This document shows, piece after piece, positions 25,378 to 34,671 of a DNA stretch of 48,777 nucleotides. A model generated the notes under the pieces. That model did no database searches and was not told the origin of the DNA. It saw only the letters and a program-made list of their open reading frames with translations. The stretch's first letter is position 1. Each line of letters starts with the position of its first letter. The stretch lies in the NCBI GenBank assembly GCA_012965075.1, contig DTSY01000010.1, positions 1 through 48,777 on the forward strand, in the 5' to 3' direction. Source of the stretch: Gammaproteobacteria bacterium (lineage in GTDB: Bacteria; Pseudomonadota; Gammaproteobacteria; Magnimaribacterales; Magnimaribacteraceae). The translations under genes and the position numbers were made by a program.

Positions 25378-27690
25378 ATGAAAAACTTAGTAAAAAATGT
25401 TGTATTGATTGCTTTCTTTATGTCTTTTATTCCAGTGAGTTATGCACAGGATGACGTGGAAGAAGTAGTTGTAACAGCTAATAAAAAACAACAAACCGCT
25501 CAAGAAATACCGATGAATATCTCGGTAATAACTGAGCAAACTATGCTTGAACGAGGAATGACTCGACCTGAAGACTTTCTAAGGACCTTAGCAGGTGTTT
25601 CCACTCCAGGAGGAGATGTCTACTACACCATAAGAGGCTTAAATACTTCTACCGCGCAAACTTCCTCTGGTACAACCAACACTTTTATAGATGAGGTTGG
25701 TGGCAGTGAAACACATTTATTTGATTTAGCAAGAATTGAAGTACTTAGAGGTCCTCAAGGAACCTTGTACGGATCTAATGCTGTTGGCGGAACGATTCGA
25801 TATATTACCAATAAACCTAATCCCGAAGGTCTGGATGCAGCCTTTTCTATAGAGTATGGAGCCAAGAGTAAATCTGATGATTCTATACAGAGTCTTAACG
25901 CAATGATCAATGTTCCAATAAATGATACAACTGCTGTCAGAGCAACATTTAGTTCTGCTACTGATCCAGGAATTTATCAAAATATTGCGACTGAACGAAG
26001 AGATATTGGAAAGCAAGAGGATGATGGTTTTAGAATTACTTTCCTGCATGAAGATGGTCCTTTATCAATAATGGCTAGATACGGCCAAGAAGAAAGTGAT
26101 GACTTCGGACAAAAAGAGAAAGGCAACGCCGACAAACCTGGTAGTGCTGATTTAGTAAATTCGGCTTGTTCTTATTCCACTGAATGGTATTACGGGGATA
26201 CTTGTACTAGAGTTTTTGCTTTGGCTGCAGGTTCGAACTTTTCTTACGATCCTGAGTTTGCCTTTTATTCTTTCACTGACGAACAAGAACAGGATGAATC
26301 TAGTGTTCTTACTGAAATAATCAAATATGATTTTGGAAAGTTTGATGCAATCTTGATCAGAGCTGACTATGATTATGAATCTACAGCAATTACAGACTGG
26401 TCCAGAATTGATACCGATGACCTTTACACTGATATTCTTTATTATAATTCTTCGGGTAGTCGAGATACTACGGAACTGAGACTTAGTTCTAAACCAGGTG
26501 ACATAGAGTGGACTGTTGGTTATTACAAAGAACGTTTTGATTCGGATCCAGGCCCAACTGAAGTTGAACCTTCCGATGCGGCTGGTTTTGATTATGTTAC
26601 AGGCTACATGGGATTTACTTCGCACAGCGGTGGATATGACCCAACACTCTATCCTGCCCCTTTTAATAATCCTTACTTACTTTATGGAAGTTACAATTAT
26701 TACTCTTATTCAGAAGAAAAGGCTTTTTTTGGTCAGGTAGACTTCAAATGGGATAATTTTGTTTTCACTGCAGGCCTTAGAGACTTTGAACTATCTGATG
26801 GCTTTAAAGGTTCTGAATACGGTATCTTTTATGAAGGAGATACTGGATGTGATGGCACCTCAGCTAGCGGAACAACCTGTAGTGAAGAAAATGGCTCTGA
26901 ATCAGATACTAGACCAAAATTTACTTTGTCTTACATACCTGATGATGATCTAACTGTATTCTTAGTTTCATCTGCGGGTTATAGAAATGGAGGCAATAAT
27001 GCGGCTTTACCTCCCTTCTGTGCAAATGATCCTGAAGCAGCAGGCTTCAGTAGAAGGTATAAATCTGACGAAGCAAAAAATACTGAAATTGGTGTCAAAT
27101 CTAGAGGTGATAAGTACTCCTTGAATGCTACTTATTTTTGGGTGGATTGGACAGGCATTCAAGTAACTGTGCGCCCTGCTTGCGGATGGTCATTTACTTA
27201 CAATGGCGGAGAAGCTGAAACAAGTGGGTTAGAGTTAGATTTCTCATACAACTTAACATCAAATCTCTATTTGGACTTTACAGGTAGTTTTATGTCAGCA
27301 GAAATTACTAACGACATAGACTCTTTAGGAGCAACAGCAGGTGATCGCCTACCTAATGTAGCTGAACAACAATACAATGTGGGTTTAACTTATGATTTCA
27401 GTGTGGCTTCTAAGCCAGGCTATGCTAGATTTGATATCAACCACTATGGTGATAGTTATGCTACCTTTGCTGAAGATAAGGAAGATATGTCACCTAGCTA
27501 CACCAAACTTAACTTAAATGTTGGTATGGAATTAGAGAACTCCTACGTGCAACTTTCCATTGATAATTTAACGGATGAAAGAACAGAGGCATTCAGGTTC
27601 TCAGCTGAAAGCCCTGGATACCGTCCAAGAAATTATTTACAGTGGATACCGCCTAGAAGTATCTCAGTTCAATACAGATATAACTTTTAA
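25378..27690 (+). CDS. TonB-dependent outer-membrane receptor
   Basis: A 770-residue outer-membrane transporter. It has a signal peptide ending SYAQ (about residue 24), a TonB-box-like stretch EEVVVTA, a plug domain with IRGLNT, RIEVLRGPQGTLYGSNAVGGTIRYITNKP, and a 22-strand barrel ending in Phe (SVQYRYNF). The barrel loops are acidic and rich in Tyr, Ser and Asp. The sequence type is the broad group common in SAR86 and sphingomonads; the ligand cannot be told. Expression appears to depend on a sigma-54-type promoter. A strong terminator follows the stop. Confidence 0.93.
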   Translation: MKNLVKNVVLIAFFMSFIPVSYAQDDVEEVVVTANKKQQTAQEIPMNISVITEQTMLERGMTRPEDFLRTLAGVSTPGGDVYYTIRGLNTSTAQTSSGTTNTFIDEVGGSETHLFDLARIEVLRGPQGTLYGSNAVGGTIRYITNKPNPEGLDAAFSIEYGAKSKSDDSIQSLNAMINVPINDTTAVRATFSSATDPGIYQNIATERRDIGKQEDDGFRITFLHEDGPLSIMARYGQEESDDFGQKEKGNADKPGSADLVNSACSYSTEWYYGDTCTRVFALAAGSNFSYDPEFAFYSFTDEQEQDESSVLTEIIKYDFGKFDAILIRADYDYESTAITDWSRIDTDDLYTDILYYNSSGSRDTTELRLSSKPGDIEWTVGYYKERFDSDPGPTEVEPSDAAGFDYVTGYMGFTSHSGGYDPTLYPAPFNNPYLLYGSYNYYSYSEEKAFFGQVDFKWDNFVFTAGLRDFELSDGFKGSEYGIFYEGDTGCDGTSASGTTCSEENGSESDTRPKFTLSYIPDDDLTVFLVSSAGYRNGGNNAALPPFCANDPEAAGFSRRYKSDEAKNTEIGVKSRGDKYSLNATYFWVDWTGIQVTVRPACGWSFTYNGGEAETSGLELDFSYNLTSNLYLDFTGSFMSAEITNDIDSLGATAGDRLPNVAEQQYNVGLTYDFSVASKPGYARFDINHYGDSYATFAEDKEDMSPSYTKLNLNVGMELENSYVQLSIDNLTDERTEAFRFSAESPGYRPRNYLQWIPPRSISVQYRYNF

Positions 27691-27704
27691 TTAAAGGTCT
27701 CAAT

Positions 27705-27732
27705 AAAAAACCCGGATTTATCCGGGTTTTTT
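27705..27732. terminator. Rho-independent terminator, usable from both strands
   Basis: A run of A, then CCCGGA (27711-27716), loop TTTA, TCCGGG (27721-27726) and a run of T (27727-27732). The A-run and T-run extend the stem to 12 bp. It lies between the convergent TonB receptor and FAD oxidoreductase genes and can terminate both. Confidence 0.93.
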
Positions 27733-27748
27733 GTACCTAGTAATAAAG

Positions 27749-28963
27749 TTATAGAAATCGTTGAGGTCTAAAATCATTTAATAGTTCACTTTTCACATCA
27801 AACATTAATTCATCTCTTACTAATTCAGCAACTATTGGTGCCAGGCTAATTCCACTATGCATGGTCGCTAAATATTCATATTTATTTAAGAAACCAATAA
27901 CCGGCTTACCGTCTAAAGGTAGAGGTCTCCAGCCTATTTCAACTTTCTCAATTAGTAAATCTTTGAATTTTGGAATGAAGTTTGCTGCTAATTTAACAAT
28001 TCTTTGACCGTGTTCAATGGAAAGTGGTTGGTTTGGAAACTGTTCAGGCCTTTGAGAAAGCCTTTGATCATGATTAGTAGGAGGCTTGCCCTGCTCTCCC
28101 AGAATGACCACACCATCTCTTCTTTGATAAACATGGACACCAGGTCCAACCAAGATCTTATTAATAGTCTGCTTAAAAGGTTTGCTAGTAACTATGAGTC
28201 CAGGAGTTGAAGGTTTTAGATACTCACCTTGAGCTACTAGATTCGATCCTGTTCCACATGCGTAGACAATTTTATCTGCTCTAATTAGTCCATGGGATGT
28301 CTTTGCTATTACCCCTCCTTTATTTGTAGTTAATTCTAAGAATTCTGCGGGGAAGATAACTTTACCTCCTTTACTTTGTATTCCTTGAATCATTTTTTTA
28401 ATTGCTTGAACAGGGTTGATTACACCATCCCTAGGAGATCTTGTAATAAAATTTTGATTCAAAAGTACATTAGGTTCATATCCTAACGCTTCTTCCTTAC
28501 TGATAATTTCTGCCTCTGATCCAAAACCCTGAATTACTTCAACTTTCTTCAACATATTTTGATTTTCATCATTATTCTTAAACCACTCCAGAGAACCTTT
28601 CCAGTTAATTTTTAATTCAAGATGAGCATCCCATTTTTGGTAAACGTTGACACCTAGTCTTGATAATAGATGGTAATTAAAAGATTGTTTAGGATAGGTA
28701 GCATTAATCCATGCAAATGTTTTGCCGCTTGCATGAGCTGCAGGAAAGTCTTTATCTATTAAAGTAACCTTCTCTCCTGCTTGTTCTAGAGCATAAGCTA
28801 TTGCTGTTCCTACAATACCAGCTCCAACAATAAGGTAGTGTTTGGTTTCTGCTTTAATATTTAAAGGCCATGCCAGCAAACCTGTTCCAAAAGCAACATA
28901 TTCAAGAAAGCGTCTTCTGCTGATTACCCTACGCATTTCTCCGGGTAAAATTTCATTATTCAC
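27749..28963 (-). CDS. Tat-exported FAD-dependent amino-acid oxidoreductase (DAO family)
   Basis: A 404-residue flavoprotein of the D-amino-acid oxidase / glycine oxidase / DadA group. The N-terminus carries a twin-arginine signal (SRRRFLEYVAFGTGLLAWP, about residues 15-33), then the FAD loop LIVGAGIVGTAIAYALEQAG and TLIDKD. GWRPLPLDGKPVIGF, the conserved DAO-family flavin and substrate region, is near the C-terminus. The Tat signal implies folding with FAD in the cytosol before export to the periplasm. It follows the TPR-sulfotransferase gene by 48 bases. The substrate is not determined; D-amino acids, glycine or N-methyl amino acids are family options. Confidence 0.85.
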   Translation of the reverse strand: MNNEILPGEMRRVISRRRFLEYVAFGTGLLAWPLNIKAETKHYLIVGAGIVGTAIAYALEQAGEKVTLIDKDFPAAHASGKTFAWINATYPKQSFNYHLLSRLGVNVYQKWDAHLELKINWKGSLEWFKNNDENQNMLKKVEVIQGFGSEAEIISKEEALGYEPNVLLNQNFITRSPRDGVINPVQAIKKMIQGIQSKGGKVIFPAEFLELTTNKGGVIAKTSHGLIRADKIVYACGTGSNLVAQGEYLKPSTPGLIVTSKPFKQTINKILVGPGVHVYQRRDGVVILGEQGKPPTNHDQRLSQRPEQFPNQPLSIEHGQRIVKLAANFIPKFKDLLIEKVEIGWRPLPLDGKPVIGFLNKYEYLATMHSGISLAPIVAELVRDELMFDVKSELLNDFRPQRFL

Positions 28964-29011
28964 TCTTCCTTCAGTATACTTTTTAATTTTAAAAACTGTA
29001 TTTAAAAAGGA

Positions 29012-31027
29012 TTAATCAGGAATATTAAACCTTTCTTTTAAAGGTGATAAACCTTGTTTCAGTTGATCTAAATATTTCTCGTAATGTTGCCAAAGTTGAA
29101 CGCTTTGCTTGTAAATAGGTTGCCTAACTTGTTCAGAGCTTGCGGTTTTTATGGCTCTCTTAGTTTCATAAAATTTTAAGCATTGCTCTTCAAAAGGAAG
29201 ATTACAATAATCTAGCAGTTTTCTAGTTTCTTCTTCCTGGTTCTCTACCACATCTTCATAGTTCACTCGATGAACCTTACTAGGTAATACTTCATCCCAA
29301 TGATCCATGAGCTCTATATAGTTAATGTAATATCTTGCAATCTCATTAAGGTCGTAAGTAAACATCTGTCCTCTAGCAAAAAGCTGTTTATAACAACTAA
29401 AACAGGTATCCAAAGGATTTCTTCTTGCATCTATTATTTTTGCATTAGGTAGAATTAAATGAATTAAGCCTATATGACTAAAATTATTAGGCATCTTGTC
29501 GATAAAAAAGGGAGAATTTAATCTTAAGTATTTTGTTTCTGAAATATATTGTTTACCTAAAGATTCAATCTCTTCTTTTGAAAGTGTAGATAAGATTTCT
29601 GGATAAGCAGTTTGGTCTTTACTACCTGACCCCAATTTTCTTGCCATATTTAGCATATTAGGAAGCTCCATCGTTCCCTCTACTTCTGAGTGACTGGACA
29701 GAATTTGCTCAATTAATGTTGAACCAGATCTTGGTAAACCAATTATGAATATAGGATCATAAGCTTGATCACCCCAATTAAGCTTATCTTCTATTAATGT
29801 TTTATCAAAGAATTTGATTATTCTCTTGCTTATGGCTTCTACTGCCTTAGGATCATAGCTACCTCTTCCTCTATTTAGATCGTTTCCTTCATCGTAGTAA
29901 CTTATAGACTTCTTAAAGTCCTTTTTGTCTTCATAAGCCCTCCCCAAAGCAAACAAAAAATGTACCCTTTCTTTTTCTGGTAAATCCTCTTTGATCAGTT
30001 GTGATTCCATTAATTTAATTTCTTCATTTGAGAAGTTATAAGTTTTAAGGTTAGCTAAACTCCAATAAGCTTCTCCAAACATCTCAAAATGTTTAATTGC
30101 TTTTTGGTAAGAGGCAATAGACATGTCTTGTTGGCCTGTTGTTTTATAAACGTGTCCAAGGCTAAGATGTACTCTTGGTTGGTTTTCTTTAATTTCAATT
30201 GATTTTTGATAGGCATTAATACCTTCTTCATGCAGTGAAGATCTTGTAAATACGGTGCCTAATCCAGCCCAACCCTCAGCCCAGTGTGGTCTTAATTTTG
30301 TTGCTTTTTTAAAACAATAAATAGATTTATCAAGATTTTCATACCCTTCCTTCTGTCTGTACATGTTCGCTAAATTTTCCCAAGCTAAAGCATAATCAGG
30401 AGCTATCTCTGTACATTTTTTTAATATCATTATTCCTTGATCTAAAGCCCCTCCTTTTGTAGCAACTAGACCTAATAAACGAAGAGCATCTACGTTATTA
30501 GGATCATCTTTAAGTATCTGTTTATATATTTTTTCAGCCTCCCCTATTTGACCCTTTTTAACTAAAGTCATTGCCTTGGTAAGATCGCTGTACTTGCTAT
30601 CAGTTGATAGAGCCTTTTCATAAGCTTTATTTGCTTCTTCTTCTTTTCCCTGATCGGATAGTAGATCACCTAAATTCTTCCAAGCTGAGAATTTAGCGGG
30701 ATCTAACCTTAAGGCTGCTTTTAGACAAATTTCTGATTTTTCTAGTTCACCTAAAAGAAACCAAGCCGTTCCAAGATCTTCGTGAGCTTGAGCAAAATCA
30801 GGAGCAACTTTAATAGCTTTTTGTAAAGGTATCAGCGATATTTCTGGTTTACCTTGGTCAATAGAAGAAAGGCCACTTAATCTAAGGGCGTTAGGATCAT
30901 TAGGATAGTTTTTAAGGATTTCTGCCAATTGCTTTTCTGCTAACTCATAGTTTCCTGATTCCAGTAATGAAACAGCATTACCGTAAGCTTCCTTAACTGA
31001 AACTTGAATATCTTTTTCTTGATTCAC
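29012..31027 (-). CDS. TPR-repeat protein with C-terminal sulfotransferase domain
   Basis: A 671-residue two-part protein. Residues about 10-370 are about nine tetratricopeptide repeats (for example AQAHEDLGTAWFLLGELEKSE and ALAWENLANMYRQ), a protein-binding superhelix. Residues about 425-665 are a sulfotransferase domain: DPIFIIGLPRSGSTLIEQIL is the PAPS 5'-phosphosulfate loop, RNPLDTCFSCYKQLF the 3'-phosphate-binding region, and NYEDVVE follows. Such fusions are frequent in marine bacteria, sometimes near surface polysaccharide genes, which are absent here. The acceptor is unknown. Its start codon is only 26 bases from the divergent BCCT gene. Confidence 0.88.
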   Translation of the reverse strand: MNQEKDIQVSVKEAYGNAVSLLESGNYELAEKQLAEILKNYPNDPNALRLSGLSSIDQGKPEISLIPLQKAIKVAPDFAQAHEDLGTAWFLLGELEKSEICLKAALRLDPAKFSAWKNLGDLLSDQGKEEEANKAYEKALSTDSKYSDLTKAMTLVKKGQIGEAEKIYKQILKDDPNNVDALRLLGLVATKGGALDQGIMILKKCTEIAPDYALAWENLANMYRQKEGYENLDKSIYCFKKATKLRPHWAEGWAGLGTVFTRSSLHEEGINAYQKSIEIKENQPRVHLSLGHVYKTTGQQDMSIASYQKAIKHFEMFGEAYWSLANLKTYNFSNEEIKLMESQLIKEDLPEKERVHFLFALGRAYEDKKDFKKSISYYDEGNDLNRGRGSYDPKAVEAISKRIIKFFDKTLIEDKLNWGDQAYDPIFIIGLPRSGSTLIEQILSSHSEVEGTMELPNMLNMARKLGSGSKDQTAYPEILSTLSKEEIESLGKQYISETKYLRLNSPFFIDKMPNNFSHIGLIHLILPNAKIIDARRNPLDTCFSCYKQLFARGQMFTYDLNEIARYYINYIELMDHWDEVLPSKVHRVNYEDVVENQEEETRKLLDYCNLPFEEQCLKFYETKRAIKTASSEQVRQPIYKQSVQLWQHYEKYLDQLKQGLSPLKERFNIPD

Positions 31028-31053
31028 TCTTACATTCTAGCTTAGTGAAAGTT

Positions 31054-32586
31054 ATGCTTCATAGCTTGGAAGAATTTTTTAACAGCTTTAGTAAAAAAAA
31101 CGTTGACTACATAACTTTTGTAACAAGTTTAGTTGTAGTAATCGGCATCGCTTTTTTTATACTTTACAATGCTGAAAGCACTGCTATTTTAATTGAAGAC
31201 TATAAGAACTCTGTTATTTCAGTATTCGGCCCAATATTTTTAATCCTCACCCCACTTTGCTTTATGTTCGTGCTTTATCTGGCTTTTTCAAAATATGGTA
31301 AATATAAACTTGGAGGCAAAGAAGTAAACACTGAATTCTCAACTATTAGTTGGATGGGGATGCTTTTTTGTGGAGGAATTGGTGGGGGAATTATCTACTG
31401 GTCTGGTGTTGAATGGGGTTATTACCTAGATGAACCTTTATTTGGAATCATTCCTTATTCAAAAGAATCTTATGCTCTGTCAAGCGCTTACGGCCTATTC
31501 CATTGGGGGATAAGTGCTTGGTCTCTTTATGCCATTCCGGCAGTTGCCCTTTCTGTTTCTTTTTATAAATATAATTTAAGTACATTGCGCTTAAGTTCAA
31601 GTCTAAGAGGATTAGGCCTAAGAAATGTTGAAAACTCTTTGTTAGGCAGATTAGTAGATTTTCTTTTTGTGGTTGCAACAATAGGAGCAGCGGGAGGAAC
31701 AATAGGATCCTACTTACCTATGTTAAGTACAGGGTTCTCAGATATCTTTAACCTTGACGGTACTTTTCTAGTAGATCTAAGTGTATTAGGTTTGTGTGTT
31801 GGGCTGTTTGGATTTAGTGTCTACAAAGGCTTAACTAATGGAATTAAAAGGTTGAGCGATATAAATATGCTTCTTGCAGGCATTTTTCTAATTACAGTTT
31901 TATTTCTTGGACCTACTTTTGAAATAATTAATTCTGCTTTTGATGGTTTAGTCTTTATGTTTACACACTTTTGGGAGATGAGTACTTTAGGTATTACAGA
32001 GCAATCAGATTTTGCTGACACCTGGACAGTATTTTATTGGGCTTGGTGGGTAGCTTTTGGACCATTAGTAGCTTTATTTGTAGCTCGGATCTCTAAAGGA
32101 AGGACCCTTAGAGAGGTGATCTTAGGTATGCTTGTTTTTGGTTCCCTTGGAAGTTGGCTGTTTTTTATGATTCTAGGTGGGTACTCCATGGACCTAGACG
32201 TTAATGAAACATTAGCCGTTTCTCAAATTACAGGTAGTACACACGGAGATTTAGCCATAGCAGTTATTAATACTATGCCATTTGATACTTTAATGCTTTT
32301 CCTTTTCTGTGGAATAACAGTTATTTTTGTCACAACTTCTTATGATTCGATGTCCTATGTAATTGCCTATCATGTACAAAAAAATTCTTCTGAAAACACA
32401 GATCCAGGAAAATACCTAAGGTTATTTTGGGCAATAGTACTGGGAATACTCCCAGCTGCTTTAATTATTTACTCAAGCCATCAAGTAGCCCTAAACTTAA
32501 TAATACTAGCTTCTTTGCCTTTACTTTTTATTTATCCTTTAATGGCTATCTCAGTACTTAAAGATATAACAAAGGAAGCTAATTAA
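31054..32586 (+). CDS. BCCT-family betaine/choline/carnitine-type transporter
   Basis: A 510-residue protein with about 12 membrane segments. It shows family signatures: GGGIGGGIIYWSGVEWGYYLDEP, the aromatic-rich segment FHWGISAWSLYAIPAVALS, and FADTWTVFYWAWWVAFGPLVALFVARISKGRT, which carries the substrate-binding Trp cluster. It imports quaternary ammonium or related sulfonium compounds such as betaine, carnitine or DMSP. I prefer ATG 31054; GTG 31045 is in frame three codons upstream and neither has a strong ribosome-binding site. It starts a four-gene unit with metY, a hydrolase and a homocysteine methyltransferase, which suggests that the imported compound supplies methyl or sulfur for methionine. 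Confidence 0.9.
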   Translation: MLHSLEEFFNSFSKKNVDYITFVTSLVVVIGIAFFILYNAESTAILIEDYKNSVISVFGPIFLILTPLCFMFVLYLAFSKYGKYKLGGKEVNTEFSTISWMGMLFCGGIGGGIIYWSGVEWGYYLDEPLFGIIPYSKESYALSSAYGLFHWGISAWSLYAIPAVALSVSFYKYNLSTLRLSSSLRGLGLRNVENSLLGRLVDFLFVVATIGAAGGTIGSYLPMLSTGFSDIFNLDGTFLVDLSVLGLCVGLFGFSVYKGLTNGIKRLSDINMLLAGIFLITVLFLGPTFEIINSAFDGLVFMFTHFWEMSTLGITEQSDFADTWTVFYWAWWVAFGPLVALFVARISKGRTLREVILGMLVFGSLGSWLFFMILGGYSMDLDVNETLAVSQITGSTHGDLAIAVINTMPFDTLMLFLFCGITVIFVTTSYDSMSYVIAYHVQKNSSENTDPGKYLRLFWAIVLGILPAALIIYSSHQVALNLIILASLPLLFIYPLMAISVLKDITKEAN

Positions 32587-32602
32587 ATAACAGTAATTTA
32601 TT

Positions 32603-33901
32603 ATGAAAGATCCAAAAGAGTTAAAACCAGATACTTTGTCTCTTCATGCAGGGCAAAGACCTGACCCAGCGACAGGTGCCAGGGCAACACCCATTTATCA
32701 AACTTCATCTTTTGTATTTGATAACTCTGAAATTGCTGCAGGAATCTTCAATGTAGAAAGAACTGGTCACGTTTATTCTAGAATTTCCAACCCTACAAAT
32801 TCTGTATTAGAAGAAAGAATATCAGCCTTAGAAGGAGGCATTGGTGCAATAGCTACTTCAAGTGGTCAAGCTGCAATGCATCTTGCCATTTCAACAATCT
32901 TAGATAGTGGTTCTCATATTATTGCTTCAAATTGTTTGTACGGTGGCAGTCATAATCTTCTTGAATACACCTTTCCCCGGTTTGGTATAGAAACCACTTT
33001 TATTGATTTTAGAGATATAGATCTGGTAAAGAAAAGCTTTAAAGAGAATACTCGCTTAGTGTTTGGAGAAACACTAGGCAATCCTGGACTAGATGTTATG
33101 GATATAGAGACTATATCTAATATTAGTCATGAAAATGGAGTTCCATTGCTTGTAGATTCTACTTTTACCACCCCTCATTTAATGCGACCCTTTGATTTAG
33201 GAGCAGATTTAATCTTTCATTCGGCTACTAAATTTCTTTCTGGCCATGGAGTAGTAATAGGAGGTCTATTGGTAGATAGCGGTAATTTTAATTGGGAGAA
33301 ATCTGGTAAATTCCCTCAACTTACTGAACCCTATTTAGGATTTCATAATATGATTTTTACTCAAGAATTTGGACCTGCTGCCTTTATAACAAGAGCACGT
33401 AAAGAAGGTGCTAGAGACTTTGGAGCTTGTATGAGTCCTCATACAGCTTTTCTTGTATTACAAGGAATTGAAACCTTAGGCCTTAGAATGGATCGACACG
33501 TTGCTACTACCTTACAAATAGTTGAATATCTAAATAATCATGATTTAGTAGATAAGGTTATATACCCTACTCTAGCAACTCATCCTGACCATAAACTAGC
33601 TTCAAAGTTACTGCCTAAAGGATGTGGAGCTGTTTTTACCTTTGAACTTAAAGGAGGAAGAGAAGCAGGTAAGGCTTTTATTGAAAATTTAAGTATATTT
33701 TCGCATTTAGCTAATGTCGGTGATGCTAAATCTTTAGTTATCCAGCCAGCCAGTACAACTCATCATAGAATGGATGCAGCTTCATTAGAAAAAGCTGGAA
33801 TATCAGAAGGAACCATAAGGCTCTCTGTAGGACTGGAAGACCCTGAAGATCTAATCAATGATCTAGATTTAGGATTTAGGGCTGCCAAAAAGATCTTGTA
33901 A
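32603..33901 (+). CDS. metY: O-acetylhomoserine sulfhydrylase / methionine gamma-lyase family PLP enzyme
   Basis: A 432-residue Cys/Met-metabolism PLP enzyme. It has TPIYQTSSFVF, YSRISNPTNSVLEERISALEGG, ATSSGQAAMHL, DSTFTTPHL and FHSATKFLSGHG with the Schiff-base Lys. The length and AGQRPDPATGARATPIYQT start fit O-acetylhomoserine sulfhydrylase, which makes homocysteine from O-acetylhomoserine and sulfide; methionine gamma-lyase or cystathionine enzymes cannot be excluded from the motifs alone. The stop and the next start overlap by one base (TAATG). Confidence 0.82.
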   Translation: MKDPKELKPDTLSLHAGQRPDPATGARATPIYQTSSFVFDNSEIAAGIFNVERTGHVYSRISNPTNSVLEERISALEGGIGAIATSSGQAAMHLAISTILDSGSHIIASNCLYGGSHNLLEYTFPRFGIETTFIDFRDIDLVKKSFKENTRLVFGETLGNPGLDVMDIETISNISHENGVPLLVDSTFTTPHLMRPFDLGADLIFHSATKFLSGHGVVIGGLLVDSGNFNWEKSGKFPQLTEPYLGFHNMIFTQEFGPAAFITRARKEGARDFGACMSPHTAFLVLQGIETLGLRMDRHVATTLQIVEYLNNHDLVDKVIYPTLATHPDHKLASKLLPKGCGAVFTFELKGGREAGKAFIENLSIFSHLANVGDAKSLVIQPASTTHHRMDAASLEKAGISEGTIRLSVGLEDPEDLINDLDLGFRAAKKIL

Positions 33902-34671
33902 TGAAAAATATTTACAGTTTTTCTGGGCCTGAAGGCCTAAAAGACACTAAACACCCTATAGTTTTTATTCATGGCACTGGCATGGACCATACTGTCTGGA
34001 CTTTGCCAATTAGATACTTTCTTAGAAAAGACAGAAATGTCTTAGGCATTGATCTTCCTGGACATGGAAGATCCAAAGGCAAGCTACTAGAAACAATACC
34101 AGACATGGCTAAATGGTTACTTGGTTATTTAGATCATTTAAAAGTTAATGAGTTTTCTGTAGTAGGCCATAGCATGGGTTCCTTAATTGCACTTGAAACT
34201 GCTGCTTTAGCAGAAAAAAGAGCGGTTAATCTTGTTATGGTGGGGACTGCTTTTCCAATGGCTGTATCTGATGTTCTTCTGGATTATGCAAAAAATAATA
34301 AACCTGAAGCTATAGATATTCTTACTTACATGGGATATAGCAATCAAGCTAGACTTGGTAGAAATACTAACCCTGGAATGTGGATGACAGGTTCTACAAA
34401 AAAACTATTAGAAAAATCAAATGAAGGAGTTATTTATCAAGATTTAAAAGCTTGTGCAGAGTATGATTCAGGATTGAAAAGTGCTGCAAAAGTTTCTGCT
34501 ACCACTCTTTTAATTTTAGGTAAGAAAGACTTCCTCACACCTCCTTTTAAAGCAAATGATTTAATTAACTCTTTTAAGGACCCTTTAGTTAAAGAAATAC
34601 ATGACTCGGGACATACTTTAATGGTAGAAAGTCCAAACACAGTCCTAGATTATCTTATAGAAATATTATGA
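33901..34671 (+). CDS. Alpha/beta hydrolase
   Basis: A 256-residue serine hydrolase of the alpha/beta fold. It has FIHGTGMDHTVW (oxyanion hole), DLPGHGRSKG, nucleophile elbow VGHSMGSLIAL, the acid in LILGKKDFLTPP, and DSGHTLMVESP with the catalytic His. It overlaps metY by one base and the methyltransferase gene by four (ATGA), so it belongs to the same operon. Its substrate is not evident; acting as an esterase or thioesterase on an intermediate of the same methionine route would be a guess. It is too short and lacks the motifs to be MetX. Confidence 0.82.
   Translation: MKNIYSFSGPEGLKDTKHPIVFIHGTGMDHTVWTLPIRYFLRKDRNVLGIDLPGHGRSKGKLLETIPDMAKWLLGYLDHLKVNEFSVVGHSMGSLIALETAALAEKRAVNLVMVGTAFPMAVSDVLLDYAKNNKPEAIDILTYMGYSNQARLGRNTNPGMWMTGSTKKLLEKSNEGVIYQDLKACAEYDSGLKSAAKVSATTLLILGKKDFLTPPFKANDLINSFKDPLVKEIHDSGHTLMVESPNTVLDYLIEIL

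Noticed and set aside
26220..26240. GGTTCGA-like sequence resembling a tRNA T-arm
   Set aside because: No matching acceptor, D-arm or anticodon arm around it, and it lies inside the TonB receptor coding frame.
25726..26625. Two minus-strand and other off-frame readings inside the first TonB receptor
   Set aside because: The plus-strand frame encodes a complete receptor with plug and barrel; the others are compositional shadows.
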